The notes: a model not told the origin generated them from the sequence alone. Shown: positions 30,834 to 40,691, counted from the first letter of the stretch. The stretch: DNA of 64,000 bases from JBBQXK01 sp038209775 (GCA_038209775.1 JBBQXK010000005.1:1-64000), one strand, 5' to 3'. Numbers and translations are program-made.

Positions 30834-33752
30834 TCAGCCCAGCGCCGCGTCACACCGCGCACAGGTATGCGCATGCCGGTGCGTCCCGACATCGGGCAAA
30901 ATCTGCCAGCACCGCTGACATTTCTCCCCCTCGGCCAGGGCAAAAACCACAGCCACACCCGGCACTTCCGCCAGCCGGAACGCCTGATCCGGGGCGGCGT
31001 CGCCCGTCACCCGGATGGCCGAGGTGATGCACAATTCCGCGAAATCAACGCCTTGCAGGTCGGCCAGCAACCCCGCCTCGACATGCACCACCGGCGCCGC
31101 CTCCATCGACGCGCCGATCACCTTGGCCGTCCGCTGCACCTCCAGCGCCGCCGTCACCACCCGCCGCACCGCCCGCAGCCGCGCCCAGCGCCGGGCAAGC
31201 CCATCATCCAGCCAACCCTCTGGTGTCGCAGGGAAATCATGCAGATGCACGCTCTCGTCCTCCCCCGGATAGCGCGACAACCACACCTCTTCCGCCGTGA
31301 ACACCAGGATCGGCGCAAGCCACGCCGTCAGCCGGTGAAACACCATATCCATCACCGTCCGACACGCCCTGCGGCGCAGGGAACCGGGGGCATCGCAGTA
31401 CAGCGCATCCTTGCGGATATCGAAATACAATGCCGAAAGATCGGTCGTGCAAAACGCGAACAACCTGCTGAAAACGCCCTGAAAATCGTACGCCGCATAG
31501 CCCTTGCGAACCTCCGAATCCAGTTCCGCCAGCCGATGCAGCATCCAGCGTTCCAGATCGGGCATGTCGCCCGGCTCCACCATTTCCGCCTCGGTAAACC
31601 CGTTCAAAGCCCCCAGCATGTACTTCAGCGTATTGCGCAGCCGGCGATAGCTGTCGGCGGCCCCTTTCAGGATTTCCTTGCCGATCCGCTGGTCACCCGT
31701 GTAATCCGTCTGCGCCACCCACAGCCGCAGGATATCAGCGCCATACTCGTTGATAACCTCTTGCGGTGCCACGGTATTCCCGATGGATTTGGACATCTTC
31801 ATGCCCTTTTCATCCAGCGTGAACCCATGCGTCAGCACCCCCCGATAGGGTGCCCGCCCCTTGGTGCCACAAGCCTGCAGCAGCGACGACTGGAACCAGC
31901 CGCGATGCTGGTCGGTACCCTCCAGGTACAGGTCGGCAATCCCGTCCGCCGCCCCATCCGTCCGATCACGCAGCACGAAGGCATGGGTCGAACCTGAGTC
32001 AAACCACACATCCAGAATGTCGAACACCTGCTCGAACGCCTCCGGGTCATGCAGCCCGCCCAGCACCTGCTCCTTGAAGCCTTGCACATACCAGACATCC
32101 GCACCCTTTTCCTCGAACGCGGCCACGATCCGGGCGTTCACGGCAGGATCACGCAAAAGGTAATCCGGGGCAGTGGGTTGCACGCCTTTCCTCACAAAGC
32201 ACGTTAAAGGAACCCCCCAAGCGCGTTGTCTGGACAGAACCCAGTCCGGCCTCGCCTCCACCATCGCATGCAACCGGTTCCGCCCCATCGGCGGCGTCCA
32301 TGTCACCAGATGGTCGATGGAATTGAGCGCCCGTTCCCGTACCGAGGCCCCGTGTTCGCCCATCCCGTCATCCAGCGCCCGGTCGATGGCCACGAACCAC
32401 TGCGGCGTGTTGCGATAGATGACCGGGGCCTTCGACCGCCACGAATGCGGATAGGAGTGCTTCAGCTTCCCCTTGGCAAACAACGCCCCGGCATAGGCCA
32501 GTTGCTTGATGACCGAGACGTTGGCGGGGCCTTCCTTGCCATCCGGCAGGATGATGTGCTGGCCACCGAAGATTGGCAGGTCGGCGCGATACGATCCGTC
32601 CGGCTCGACGTTGTAGGTCATCGGCAGCTTGAACTTGACGCCCAACTGATAGTCGTCATCGCCGTGAGAGGGGGCCGTGTGGACGAACCCAGTACCCGCG
32701 TCATCGGTTACATGATCGCCTGGCAGCATCGGCACGTCATAGTCCCACTCGGCCTTGCCCCCCTCGACGCCCCGCAGGGGGTGGCCAAGCGTCAGCGCGC
32801 TAAGGTCGTCGGGCGAAACCGTGCACAGCCTGCGGACCATCTCTGGCCCGACCAGCTTGGCCTGCCCGAACACTGCATCCGCCAGCTTGTCCGCCACCAG
32901 AACGCGGTGCCCGATGGTGGCCGTGCCGTCCGCCGGTCGCCCAATCACCTCATAGAGCCCGTATTCGATGGCCGGACCAAAGGCGACGGCGCGGTTCTGC
33001 GGGATGGTCCATGGCGTGGTGGTCCAGATCACCACATCGGTCGGCGTCTTTGTGAACAGCGCATCGGCGGCGGCCACCACCCGAAACCGCACCCACACCT
33101 GATGGCTCGTATGGTCGTGATACTCCACCTCCGCCTCTGCCAGCGCGGTCTTTTCCACCGGCGACCACATCACCGGCTTTGACCCCTGATACAACGACCC
33201 GTTCATCAGGAACGCCATGAACTCCGCCGCGATCACCGCCTCGGCGTGGTGGTCCATCGTCAGGTACGGCCGGTCCCAGGCCCCGGTCACGCCCAGCCGC
33301 TTGAACTCGTCACGCTGCACGTCGATCCAGCCTTCGGCGAACTTGCGGCACTCCTGGCGGAACGCCACCACATCCACGTCGTCCTTGTTCAACCCCTTGG
33401 CGCGGTACTGCTCTTCGATCTTCCACTCGATGGGCAACCCGTGACAGTCCCACCCCGGCACATAGCGGGCATCGAAACCCATCATCTGCTGCGACCGCAC
33501 CACCATGTCCTTGAGCGTCTTGTTCAGCGCATGTCCGATGTGCAGGTGCCCGTTGGCATAGGGCGGGCCATCGTGCAGCACAAAGGGCACGCGGCCCGGC
33601 TTCAAACGCAGCCGGTCATAGACGCCGATCCGCTCCCACCGCTCCAGCCACCCCGGCTCACGCTGCGGCAGACCGCCGCGCATCGGGAAATCGGTCTCGG
33701 GCAGGAACACGGTATCGCGGTAGTCGACGGTATCAGGGGTATCGGCGCACAT
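30834..33752 (-). CDS. ileS: isoleucine--tRNA ligase
   Basis: A 972-residue class I aminoacyl-tRNA synthetase. The HIGH motif is in GPPYANGHLHIGHAL, the KMSKS loop in GMKMSKSIGNT, and a C-terminal zinc-finger-like pair (CQRCW and CARCDAAL) is present as in bacterial-type IleRS. The editing domain (CP1) lies between. It charges tRNA-Ile and hydrolyses Val-tRNA-Ile. The start at 33752 is supported by TGAGGA upstream. The gene is monocistronic in appearance, divergent from the FAD monooxygenase gene. Confidence 0.97.
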   Translation of the reverse strand: MCADTPDTVDYRDTVFLPETDFPMRGGLPQREPGWLERWERIGVYDRLRLKPGRVPFVLHDGPPYANGHLHIGHALNKTLKDMVVRSQQMMGFDARYVPGWDCHGLPIEWKIEEQYRAKGLNKDDVDVVAFRQECRKFAEGWIDVQRDEFKRLGVTGAWDRPYLTMDHHAEAVIAAEFMAFLMNGSLYQGSKPVMWSPVEKTALAEAEVEYHDHTSHQVWVRFRVVAAADALFTKTPTDVVIWTTTPWTIPQNRAVAFGPAIEYGLYEVIGRPADGTATIGHRVLVADKLADAVFGQAKLVGPEMVRRLCTVSPDDLSALTLGHPLRGVEGGKAEWDYDVPMLPGDHVTDDAGTGFVHTAPSHGDDDYQLGVKFKLPMTYNVEPDGSYRADLPIFGGQHIILPDGKEGPANVSVIKQLAYAGALFAKGKLKHSYPHSWRSKAPVIYRNTPQWFVAIDRALDDGMGEHGASVRERALNSIDHLVTWTPPMGRNRLHAMVEARPDWVLSRQRAWGVPLTCFVRKGVQPTAPDYLLRDPAVNARIVAAFEEKGADVWYVQGFKEQVLGGLHDPEAFEQVFDILDVWFDSGSTHAFVLRDRTDGAADGIADLYLEGTDQHRGWFQSSLLQACGTKGRAPYRGVLTHGFTLDEKGMKMSKSIGNTVAPQEVINEYGADILRLWVAQTDYTGDQRIGKEILKGAADSYRRLRNTLKYMLGALNGFTEAEMVEPGDMPDLERWMLHRLAELDSEVRKGYAAYDFQGVFSRLFAFCTTDLSALYFDIRKDALYCDAPGSLRRRACRTVMDMVFHRLTAWLAPILVFTAEEVWLSRYPGEDESVHLHDFPATPEGWLDDGLARRWARLRAVRRVVTAALEVQRTAKVIGASMEAAPVVHVEAGLLADLQGVDFAELCITSAIRVTGDAAPDQAFRLAEVPGVAVVFALAEGEKCQRCWQILPDVGTHRHAHTCARCDAALG

Positions 33753-33965
33753 GGATGCGGGTCCTCAAAGGCTGGCGATGAAAAGGGGGGGCGGGGCACT
33801 CAAACGCCTTGTCCGGCGACTGACGCGTCAGACCGCCGGGCCGGTAATTCGGGCAATGATCGCGGATATCGCCAGCATGGCCGGGCTTATACGCCGCGCC
33901 CGCGCAACGGTCCAGCCCCCGTTACCCCCTTTGCAGACCCCTGCAACCCGCGCTATCCCTTCCCC

Positions 33966-35147
33966 ATGGGCATGAACATCGGCATCGCCGGCGCGGGGAT
34001 CGGCGGACTTGCCGCAGGGGCGCTCATGGCACAGGCGGGGCATACGGTCCGCATCTTCGACCAGTTCGCCGCCCCCCGCCCCATAGGCTCGGGTCTGGTG
34101 ATCCAGCCGGTGGGGCTGCAGGTTCTCGACCGGATCGGTGCAGGCGACGCCGCCCGGTCACAAGGTGCGGTGATCGAGCGGATGCTGGGCCATGAGGCCG
34201 CCACCGGTGCCACAGTCCTCGATGTGCGCTACCGCCACCGGGGCAAGGGCGAGGCGGGCCTTGCCATCCACCGCGCCAGCCTGTTCGATGCGCTGTGGCA
34301 GGCGGCCCTGCAGGCGGGCGTCACCGTCATCCCCGCCTCAACCGCCATCGCGGCCCCCCTCGCCATGGGCAAACGCACGCTCACGATGCAGGATGGCACC
34401 ACCCAAGGCCCCTTCGATCTCGTCATCGACGCCTCGGGCACCACCTCGCGCCTCTCGCCGCTCAAGGGCCGTCCGCTGCCCTATGGCGCGGTCTGGGGCA
34501 CCGTGCCATGGCCCGCCGAAACCGACCTGCCACCGGACCACCTCACCCAATGCTACCGCCGCGCCAGCCGGATGGCGGGCGTCCTGCCCATCGGCACCCC
34601 ACCCGGCAAGGGCCCCTCCGCCGCCATCTTCTGGTCCTTGGCCACCCGCGACATCGACCAATGGCGCGCCACCCCCCTGCCGCAATGGAAGGCCGAGGCC
34701 ACAGCACTTTGGCCAGACATCGCCCCCTTCCTGACCACCATCACCGCACATGACCAGATGACCGCCGCCCGCTACACCCACGGCACCCTGCGCACCCCCA
34801 TCGCCCCGGCCATGGCCCATATCGGCGACGCCGCCCACCGTGCCAGCCCGCAACTTGGCCAGGGGGCCAACATGGCGCTGCTGGATGCCTATGCCCTGTC
34901 ATGGGCCCTTGCCCGAGAGACCGGCGACGCGGCCCTCGCCGTCTACGCGCAGTCGCGCCGCTGGCACGTCCGCCTCTACCAGACGCTCAGCGCTGCCTTC
35001 ACCCCGCAATACCAGTCCGACAGCCACCTTCTGCCGATCCTGCGCGACCACATCCTAGCCCCCGTCTCGGCATGGCGCCCAACTCAGGCAATCCTTTCCC
35101 GCCTCGTCTCGGGCCACCTGATCCCGCCCGTCGCAGGCCACCCCTGA
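33966..35147 (+). CDS. FAD-dependent monooxygenase (UbiH/PHBH-like)
   Basis: A 393-residue flavoprotein. GAGIGGLAAGALMA (9-22) is the ADP-binding Rossmann loop, ASGTTSRLSP the middle FAD contact, and IGDAAHRASPQLGQGANMALLDA the C-terminal GD motif, all normal for class A flavin monooxygenases. Substrate unknown; salicylate- or hydroxybenzoate-type aromatics are common for this group. The ATG at 33966 or 33972 lacks a strong ribosome site; the long upstream extension of the frame is antisense to ileS and was discarded. A hairpin repeat follows the stop. Confidence 0.88.
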   Translation: MGMNIGIAGAGIGGLAAGALMAQAGHTVRIFDQFAAPRPIGSGLVIQPVGLQVLDRIGAGDAARSQGAVIERMLGHEAATGATVLDVRYRHRGKGEAGLAIHRASLFDALWQAALQAGVTVIPASTAIAAPLAMGKRTLTMQDGTTQGPFDLVIDASGTTSRLSPLKGRPLPYGAVWGTVPWPAETDLPPDHLTQCYRRASRMAGVLPIGTPPGKGPSAAIFWSLATRDIDQWRATPLPQWKAEATALWPDIAPFLTTITAHDQMTAARYTHGTLRTPIAPAMAHIGDAAHRASPQLGQGANMALLDAYALSWALARETGDAALAVYAQSRRWHVRLYQTLSAAFTPQYQSDSHLLPILRDHILAPVSAWRPTQAILSRLVSGHLIPPVAGHP

Positions 35148-35157
35148 CCCTTCCCCC

Positions 35158-35256
35158 TCTTTCTGCCCCTAAATATCCCACCGGGGTTTGCCACCGGGAA
35201 CGCCACCGGTTCGAGTGACCGGTGGCATGGGGGGGTGTGAAACCCCCCGCTTTGCA
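35158..35256 (+). repeat. Rhodobacterales-type intergenic hairpin repeat, long form
   Basis: A box CCCCTAAATATCCCACCGGGG is followed by TTTGCCACCGGGAACGCCAC, a perfect 9-bp stem (35202-35210 with 35218-35226) and a second stem (35230-35236 with 35242-35248). About 80 bases match the element at 60017-60120 closely. Located just after the monooxygenase stop, where it can act as a terminator. Confidence 0.75.
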
Positions 35257-35351
35257 ACGGTTCCGCAAGAAACGCGGCCCCCGTGATTTTCAGGTCGTCG
35301 GCCAGATGACCCACGACGCACGCCCTGCCATGTCCGGACGTCTGCGGGCGC

Positions 35352-35939
35352 TCATCCGCCATCACCCACCCGCAGCGTGATGCAGGCCAGCGTGTTCTCT
35401 GCCGCCGACCGCCCCGCGCTGAACAGAAGCGGCGCATTCGCCACCTCGGCCAACGCACCAGCATCAATCGCGAAGCCCGCCCCGTCGCGAGGGCACGCTA
35501 CCAGAAGGTGCGCGTCGGGACGAAACGGATAGCCCGACCTGACGATCCCCGGCTGGACCTCCTTGCGCCGAAACCAGTCGTCGGTCCGGGCCTTTGCGGC
35601 GGGCCATGACAACGTCGGATTGCTGGACCGGTCCGGCCCCGTACCGCTCTCGCCATGGACGTAGCAGACGGTGGGCGGCCCGCTGGCATTCCGGTTCTTC
35701 AACTCCAGCGTCACGATGCCGCCCTCGACGGCAAAGCGCGCCTTGGTCCATCCCCTGCTGTCCGGCGCCAGACCAAGTACCTTCAGACCGTCGATCCGCC
35801 CGGTCTCGGCGAAACGGGCGCAGGCGTCGAACAGAACGTCCAGCGTCGCATCGGGGGCGCTGTCCCCGCGTGCAAACCACCCAAGGCCAAGCACGGCCAC
35901 AACAGCCGCCGCGCCGAACATCACCGCTCGCCGTGCCAT
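35352..35939 (-). CDS. exported/anchored protein of unknown function, paralogue of the next gene
   Basis: A 195-residue protein with an N-terminal hydrophobic segment (about 5-22) that may be an anchor or signal. The outer domain has cysteines in DACARF, VCYVHGES, VACPRDG and LACITLRVGDGG contexts, enough for two disulfides. I know no named family. Its plan (helix, DxCA, Cys pair, TTLACxTxxxxGG-like end) parallels the frameshifted gene at 36026-36660, so the two arose by tandem duplication. Start at 35939 is supported by AGGGG; a longer start at 35963 is possible. Confidence 0.68.
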   Translation of the reverse strand: MARRAVMFGAAAVVAVLGLGWFARGDSAPDATLDVLFDACARFAETGRIDGLKVLGLAPDSRGWTKARFAVEGGIVTLELKNRNASGPPTVCYVHGESGTGPDRSSNPTLSWPAAKARTDDWFRRKEVQPGIVRSGYPFRPDAHLLVACPRDGAGFAIDAGALAEVANAPLLFSAGRSAAENTLACITLRVGDGG

Positions 35940-36025
35940 GCCCCTGCCTCCGCCCTGTGCCAACGGCCGGATGGTCGCGCCCGCACCGCGCGCCGGTCAA
36001 GCGGATTGCACGCAAGGCCGCGTCG

Positions 36026-36660
36026 TCACCCCCCCGTCACGCCTTCGGCCACAACCTTGCACGCCTGCTGGGGGTCGGTCGTCAGAACTGCCAGAAACAT
36101 CGCCGGACGGTCGCCCTCGCGCATGCCCGAGGCCGGCGCGCCAAGATTGCCTGGAAGTGCCTGCACGCAGAACCCTTCCCCCGGTCCCGGGCAGGACGCA
36201 AGACAGGGGGCGTCGGGGCCCTGGAACAGGCCGACGACCCGCCGGTTGCCTGGCTCCTGCGCCCGCCGCGCAAACCGGGCCACGATCTATGGCCTCGCCT
36301 TCGACAAGGGAACGCCGGGTTGCGGACGGTGGCATCCCTGTCCCAGACACGGCCCCAGATGGCACAGGAATGGACCGACCCGTCGCGATAGTCGGTCTCG
36401 ATCCGCACCGGCACCGACCCCTCGGCGATCGCCACCGTGGCCCCTCTCATGCCGTTGCCGGTCGACCAGAGCCAATGGCCGGGCATCGCCGACGTGCGGC
36501 CCTCGACCACAACCGCAGCACAGCCATCCATCAACCCGTCCAGCGTGTCAGAGGTCAGCGCAACCGTCAGCAGCACCTTCAGCGCGGCCCAGCGTACGGC
36601 AGCACCCGCCGCCAGCCCCACGACCACATTGCCGATCCGTCGCCGGTCCCAGCCCGCCAT
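36026..36660 (-). pseudogene. frameshifted exported protein, paralogue of 35352-35939
   Basis: Reading from 36660, frame 1 runs through ATVRNPAF (to 36310). A single extra base moves the family-like sequence to a second frame (LVEGEAID, 36308-36285), and another extra base moves it to a third (VARFARRAQEPGNRRVVGLF, from 36283) that ends at 36026. Joined, this makes about 210 residues with an N-terminal membrane segment and cysteines in DGCAAV, HSCAIWG, CLASCPGPGEGFC and QQACKVV contexts, parallel to the neighbouring gene. Two one-base insertions about 25 bases apart mean a dead gene or local sequencing error (one in a CCC run). Confidence 0.6.
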
Positions 36661-36711
36661 GATGCCCCCTGACCGGCCACCCCGTCGTCAGGTCTCCGGC
36701 CAGTCGGTCCA

Positions 36712-37695
36712 TCAGGCGTCCTTTCCGCTGTCCACCGCAATCCCCTTCAAGGCCCGTCCGACCAGCGCCGAAACGCGCGGCCGCTCCAGCGCCCGGAACG
36801 CCATCGGCCGGCACAGGTCCATCGCCGCCAACCCCACCCGGGCGGTCAGCGCGCCGTTGACCACCCCTTCGCCAAACCGGCGTGACAGCTTCGACAACAG
36901 CCCCCCGCCCGCCACCGTGCCGATCATGTCATCGGTCAACGCCAGCGCGCCCGTGGCCAGCAAATGCGCGAACACCCGCCGCATCAGCCGCCAACTGCCG
37001 ATATTGCCCGCGCGGCCGCCGTAAATCTCGGCCACCCGCCGCACCATCGCAAGGTTCGCGTACAGCGCCACCGCCACATCGGCCAGCGCCAGCGGGATCA
37101 GCGCCGTGGCCAGCGCCACCCGCCGCGCCGCCGCCTCAACCTCTCTTGTAGCGGCCAGATCCAGCGGCGCCATCAACTCCGCCTCGGTCAGCGCCAAAAG
37201 CGCGTCCGCATCCATCACCTCGCCCTGCCGCTCGTCCAGCCGCGCCCGCGCCCAGGCCATGTCGGCCCGCGCCGCGTACAGCCCGCTGATCGCCACCCCG
37301 GTCGCCCGCGCCTCGGCCAGCGGTCCCGTCCGCGCCGCCTCGGCCCGCAGGCGCAGCCCGTCCAGCCGCGCCAGCCGCGCAAACGCCGCCGCCTCGCGCA
37401 GCGCCAGCGCCGCCAGCACCACCACCGCCGCCAGCGCCAGCGCCATCCCGATGGCACCCAGTATCTCGTTCCGCGCCAGAAGGTTGGCCACGAAATCCCA
37501 GACCGTCACCGAAATCACAAACCCCGCGAACGCCCCCAGCACCCAGACCGTCACCCGCCCCCACAGCGACCTGGCCCCGGCCACCGCCGCCACCCCCTGC
37601 ATCGCCGCAGGCAGCGCGTCAGGCACCGGCAGGGCATCGCCCGGTGACGGTGCGGGGTCGTCCAGCTCGATCATCACAGGGCGGGCAGGTGGCAT
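36712..37695 (-). CDS. ycjF: YcjF / UPF0283 family membrane protein
   Basis: A 327-residue membrane protein of the TIGR01620/DUF697 type. Two hydrophobic segments lie near residues 47-70 and 80-100, followed by an Ala/Arg-rich helical region and a C-terminal DUF697 part (GGRAGNIGSWRLMRRVFAHLLATG). It lies downstream of ycjX, the usual partner, separated here by an intergenic hairpin repeat. In enterobacteria ycjX-ycjF belong to envelope-stress regulons. The ATG at 37695 is preferred; ATG at 37734 or 37674 is possible, and no strong ribosome site decides. Confidence 0.87.
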   Translation of the reverse strand: MPPARPVMIELDDPAPSPGDALPVPDALPAAMQGVAAVAGARSLWGRVTVWVLGAFAGFVISVTVWDFVANLLARNEILGAIGMALALAAVVVLAALALREAAAFARLARLDGLRLRAEAARTGPLAEARATGVAISGLYAARADMAWARARLDERQGEVMDADALLALTEAELMAPLDLAATREVEAAARRVALATALIPLALADVAVALYANLAMVRRVAEIYGGRAGNIGSWRLMRRVFAHLLATGALALTDDMIGTVAGGGLLSKLSRRFGEGVVNGALTARVGLAAMDLCRPMAFRALERPRVSALVGRALKGIAVDSGKDA

Positions 37696-37783
37696 CACAG
37701 GAGCGCTCCGCAAGGTGCCGCAGGCGCGCGACATGTCATGAGGTGTGCCCTTAAAGGCCCGCCGTCAACCCTGCCCTTGCCCC

Positions 37784-37826
37784 TTCATCTTTGCCCAAAT
37801 ATCCCGGGGTCCGGGGCAGAGCCCCG
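37784..37826 (-). repeat. Rhodobacterales-type intergenic hairpin repeat
   Basis: Same box as at 25797: TTTGCCCAAATATCCCGGGG, then a 6-bp stem (37812-37817 with 37821-37826) around AGA. It lies between ycjX and ycjF, both minus strand, and may attenuate transcription into ycjF. Confidence 0.7.
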
Positions 37827-37860
37827 TCCCTTGCCCGCCAACCGCGCAACCGGCCCGCCC

Positions 37861-39246
37861 TCATCCCAACCGGTCCCCCAGCAAAAACTCCGCCGCCCGG
37901 TCCAGCCGGATATGCGGCGGCCCCTCGCCGGGCTTCAGCGACAGGCGCGCGGGCGAAAATGTCATCAGCCCATAATCCCCGTCCAGCCACCGCTCCGCCC
38001 CCTCGCGCGCCGGGATCAGCAGGCGCGCCGGGTCCTCGGGCAACGCCCCCGGATACAGCGCCGCCTGCCGCCCATCCGACAGCATACCCCGCACCATCGG
38101 CAGGCTGACCCCGCCATGATCGCGCATTTCCTCGGTGGTGGCGCGCAGGGACGCTATGCTCATCGCCGCCACCTCCGCCCCGGCAAACGCCGCCCGGTCC
38201 CGCGCCTCACGCAACATCGCTTCGGTCAGGGCGGTCAGGCGCGGGTGTTCGGTATGGTGCAGATGATCCGCCTTGGTCGCCGCGAACAATATCCGGTCGA
38301 TCCGCCGCGCGCCGAACAGCGACGCCAGAAACCCGTTCCCCCCGGGCCGGAACGCCGTCAGGATATCGGCCATCGTTCGGCGCAGATCGTCCAGCGCCGC
38401 AGGCCCTGCATGCACCGCGCCCAGTACATCCATCAGCACCACCTGCCGGTCCAGCCGCGCGAAATGGTCGCGAAAGAATGGCCGCACCACCCGTGACCGA
38501 TAGGCGTCATAGCGCCGCTCCATCTCGCGCCACAGACTGCCGCGCGGGGTAATCGCAGGCATCGGCAAAGGCGCGAATGTCAGCACCGGCGACCCCGCCA
38601 GATCGCCCGGCAACAGGAACCGCCCCGGCGTGCAATCCGACCACCCCGCCGCCCGTGCCGCCCGCAGATACGCCGTCCACGCCCCAGACAGCGCCAGCGC
38701 CTTCGGCTCCTCCAGCCGCAACGCCCCATCCTCGGCCCGCGCCAGCGCCATGAAATCCTTGCCCTGCGGCCGCCGCGACGCCTGCGCCAGCGCCGTCTCG
38801 GACCAGTCGGCATAACTGCGCCCCATCAGCGACAGGTCCAACAGCCACTCACCCGGATAGTCGATGATATCGACATGCACCGTACGCGGCCCAAGCCAGC
38901 CGCCGAACAACCCCGACGGCCGCACCCGCAGCGACAGGCGCAGTTCCGACACCATCCGCGTGCTGTCCGGCCAGCGTGGCGCAGGCCCAGTCATCGCCGC
39001 CAGATGCGCCTCATAATCAAACCGTGGCAGCGTCATGTCGGGCTGCGGCTGCAGGAACGCGGCCTCAATCCGCGCCGCCGCCCGCAGTTGCGGCATCCGG
39101 GCGCGGTCCATCAGATTGGCCACCAGTGACGTGATGAACACCGTCTTGCCCGCACGGCTCAGCCCGGTCACCCCCAGCCGCACCACAGGCTCCGTGAACC
39201 CGCCCGAGACCTGCGCCACCCCCTCCGCCAATCGCCCCAGCACCAC
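37861..39246 (-). CDS. ycjX: YcjX family P-loop GTPase
   Basis: A 461-residue DUF463 protein. Walker A is GLSRAGKT (28-35), with DIIDYPGEW as the G3-like segment and FAATKADHLHH as a G4-like segment. This stress-linked GTPase family is found with ycjF across proteobacteria; its cellular role is not settled. Located upstream of ycjF. It starts 62 bases after the convergent-strand neighbour deoR-type gene ends (same strand). Confidence 0.91.
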   Translation of the reverse strand: MVLGRLAEGVAQVSGGFTEPVVRLGVTGLSRAGKTVFITSLVANLMDRARMPQLRAAARIEAAFLQPQPDMTLPRFDYEAHLAAMTGPAPRWPDSTRMVSELRLSLRVRPSGLFGGWLGPRTVHVDIIDYPGEWLLDLSLMGRSYADWSETALAQASRRPQGKDFMALARAEDGALRLEEPKALALSGAWTAYLRAARAAGWSDCTPGRFLLPGDLAGSPVLTFAPLPMPAITPRGSLWREMERRYDAYRSRVVRPFFRDHFARLDRQVVLMDVLGAVHAGPAALDDLRRTMADILTAFRPGGNGFLASLFGARRIDRILFAATKADHLHHTEHPRLTALTEAMLREARDRAAFAGAEVAAMSIASLRATTEEMRDHGGVSLPMVRGMLSDGRQAALYPGALPEDPARLLIPAREGAERWLDGDYGLMTFSPARLSLKPGEGPPHIRLDRAAEFLLGDRLG

Positions 39247-39308
39247 GTCACCCCCTTGCGGTCAGGCCGCCGAACATAGGGGCCACCCCCCTGCAGCGTA
39301 AGGGGGCT

Positions 39309-40049
39309 TCACGCAGCCAGATGCGCCACCCCCGGCGGCAGCCATCCGGGCCGCGCCCCCACCGTCACCAACATGCCCAGCGCCCCTAACGCCGCAATCC
39401 CCCAGACCCCCGACACCCCGATCTTGTCGGGCGTGGCCATCACCACCGTCTCCGCCGCCGCCGCCATCATGGTGCGCTTGATCGCCGCCTCGTCCGGGTC
39501 ACCCGTGGTCAGCCCCGTCTCGGGATGCACCCCCGTCACGCCCAACAGACACAGGTCCGCCCGTACCCGCTGAAACCCCGCCTGCGCCTCGGGTCCGCAA
39601 GCGACCATCGAATGCCGGAACACCCGCCCCCCCACCAGCACCACATCGACCTGCGCGTGATGCTCCAGCGCCACCGCAATGCCGGGGCTGTGCGTCACCA
39701 CCGTACACCGCAGGTCCACCGGCAGCGCCGCCACCAGCGCCAGCGTCGTGGTGCCACCGTCAACCAGCACTGTCATCCCCGGTCGCACCAAAGGCGCCAC
39801 CGCCAACGCCAGCCGCCGCTTGGCATCCGCCTGCATATCGCGCCGCCGCGCCAGCGGCAGGTTGGTCGGCGACGCAGGCAGCGCGCCCCCATGCACCCGC
39901 ACCAACAGCCCCTCACCCGCAAGTTCGCGCAGGTCGCGGCGGATGGTGTCCTCGGACACCCCCAGTTCGGCGGCCAACATTGTCGCCACCAGCCGCCCCT
40001 CACCCTTCAGGCGTGCCAGCAGCAGGGACTTGCGCTGCGAAGTCAGCAT
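39309..40049 (-). CDS. DeoR/GlpR family transcriptional regulator
   Basis: A 246-residue regulator. The N-terminal HTH (about 5-57) contains the DeoR signature VSEDTIRRDLRELAGEGLLVRVHGGA. The C-terminal DeoRC sensor domain has DGGTTTLALV and a Ser/Gly-rich ligand site, as in phosphosugar-responsive members. It likely represses a sugar or nucleoside catabolic operon, but no such genes are adjacent. Start at 40049 has GGAG upstream. Confidence 0.89.
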   Translation of the reverse strand: MLTSQRKSLLLARLKGEGRLVATMLAAELGVSEDTIRRDLRELAGEGLLVRVHGGALPASPTNLPLARRRDMQADAKRRLALAVAPLVRPGMTVLVDGGTTTLALVAALPVDLRCTVVTHSPGIAVALEHHAQVDVVLVGGRVFRHSMVACGPEAQAGFQRVRADLCLLGVTGVHPETGLTTGDPDEAAIKRTMMAAAAETVVMATPDKIGVSGVWGIAALGALGMLVTVGARPGWLPPGVAHLAA

Positions 40050-40184
40050 CGCCGGGGTTCTCCAAATCTGCACGATACTGCACGGTATTGCACGAATCAG
40101 CGCGATGTGCAATCTCCACCCCAAAGCGGGGCGACAATTGCCGGAACTGCGCGCGGGCGCACGAGCCGCCGGTTGCCGCCAAAA

Positions 40185-40228
40185 CCGATTTCTTCAAGGA
40201 AATCGGACCGGAGTTTTCGAAAACTCCG
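40185..40228. repeat. double-hairpin element, copy 2
   Basis: Stem 1 is CCGATTTC (40185-40192) with its complement (40199-40206) around TTCAAG; stem 2 is a perfect 20-base palindrome (40209-40228) centred on TTTTCGAAAA. The order, loop TTCAA and TTTTCGAAAA core match 21408-21451 while the outer stem bases differ and still pair, which points to selection for structure. It lies between the deoR-type gene (-) and the DUF4406-like gene (+). Confidence 0.6.
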
Positions 40229-40304
40229 CAGCAACGACGCGACAAGGCGCGGCGCTTCCGCGAAGGGCCATCCTCTACCAATGTTGACGCGAAAGGCACC
40301 CTCA

Positions 40305-40691
40305 ATGACCGCCCCCATGATGATCCTGATTGCCGGCCCCTACCGCTCGGGCACCGGCGATGACCCGGCCCTTATGGCCGCCAACCTCGCCCGACTGGAG
40401 ATCGCCGCATGGCCGATATTCCAGCGGGGCCACGTCCCGATGATCGGCGAATGGGCTGCCCTGCCAACCTTGCGCGGCGCAGGTGGAGGCGCACCCGGCA
40501 GTGCCGCCTATGACAGCGTGATGCACCCGACGGCGCATCGGTTGCTGGCCCAATGCGGCGGGGTTCTGCGCCTGCCCGGTGCCTCGGTCGGGGCCGACAA
40601 CGATGTGCGGATTGCACAGGCGCGCGGCCTGCCGGTCTGGACCCGGATCGAGGATATCCCCCTTGCGACGGACGCCGACGCCACCCCCTGA
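40305..40691 (+). CDS. DUF4406-like (nucleoside deoxyribosyltransferase-fold) protein
   Basis: A 128-residue protein with the Rossmann-like start MILIAGPYRSG typical of DUF4406 and of nucleoside 2-deoxyribosyltransferase-fold proteins, plus RLPGASVGADNDVRIAQARGLPVW near the end. The function of DUF4406 proteins is not established. Start at 40305 with AAAGG seven bases upstream; in-frame upstream sequence is antisense junk. Flanked by a double-hairpin element upstream and a long inverted repeat downstream. Confidence 0.75.
   Translation: MTAPMMILIAGPYRSGTGDDPALMAANLARLEIAAWPIFQRGHVPMIGEWAALPTLRGAGGGAPGSAAYDSVMHPTAHRLLAQCGGVLRLPGASVGADNDVRIAQARGLPVWTRIEDIPLATDADATP

Noticed and set aside
33246..33965. 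Upstream extension of the FAD monooxygenase frame
   Set aside because: Antisense to ileS; the Rossmann motif starts at residue 5-9 from 33966.
35200..35226. GGTTCGA word as a tRNA T-loop
   Set aside because: Part of the intergenic hairpin repeat; no acceptor or anticodon stem around it.
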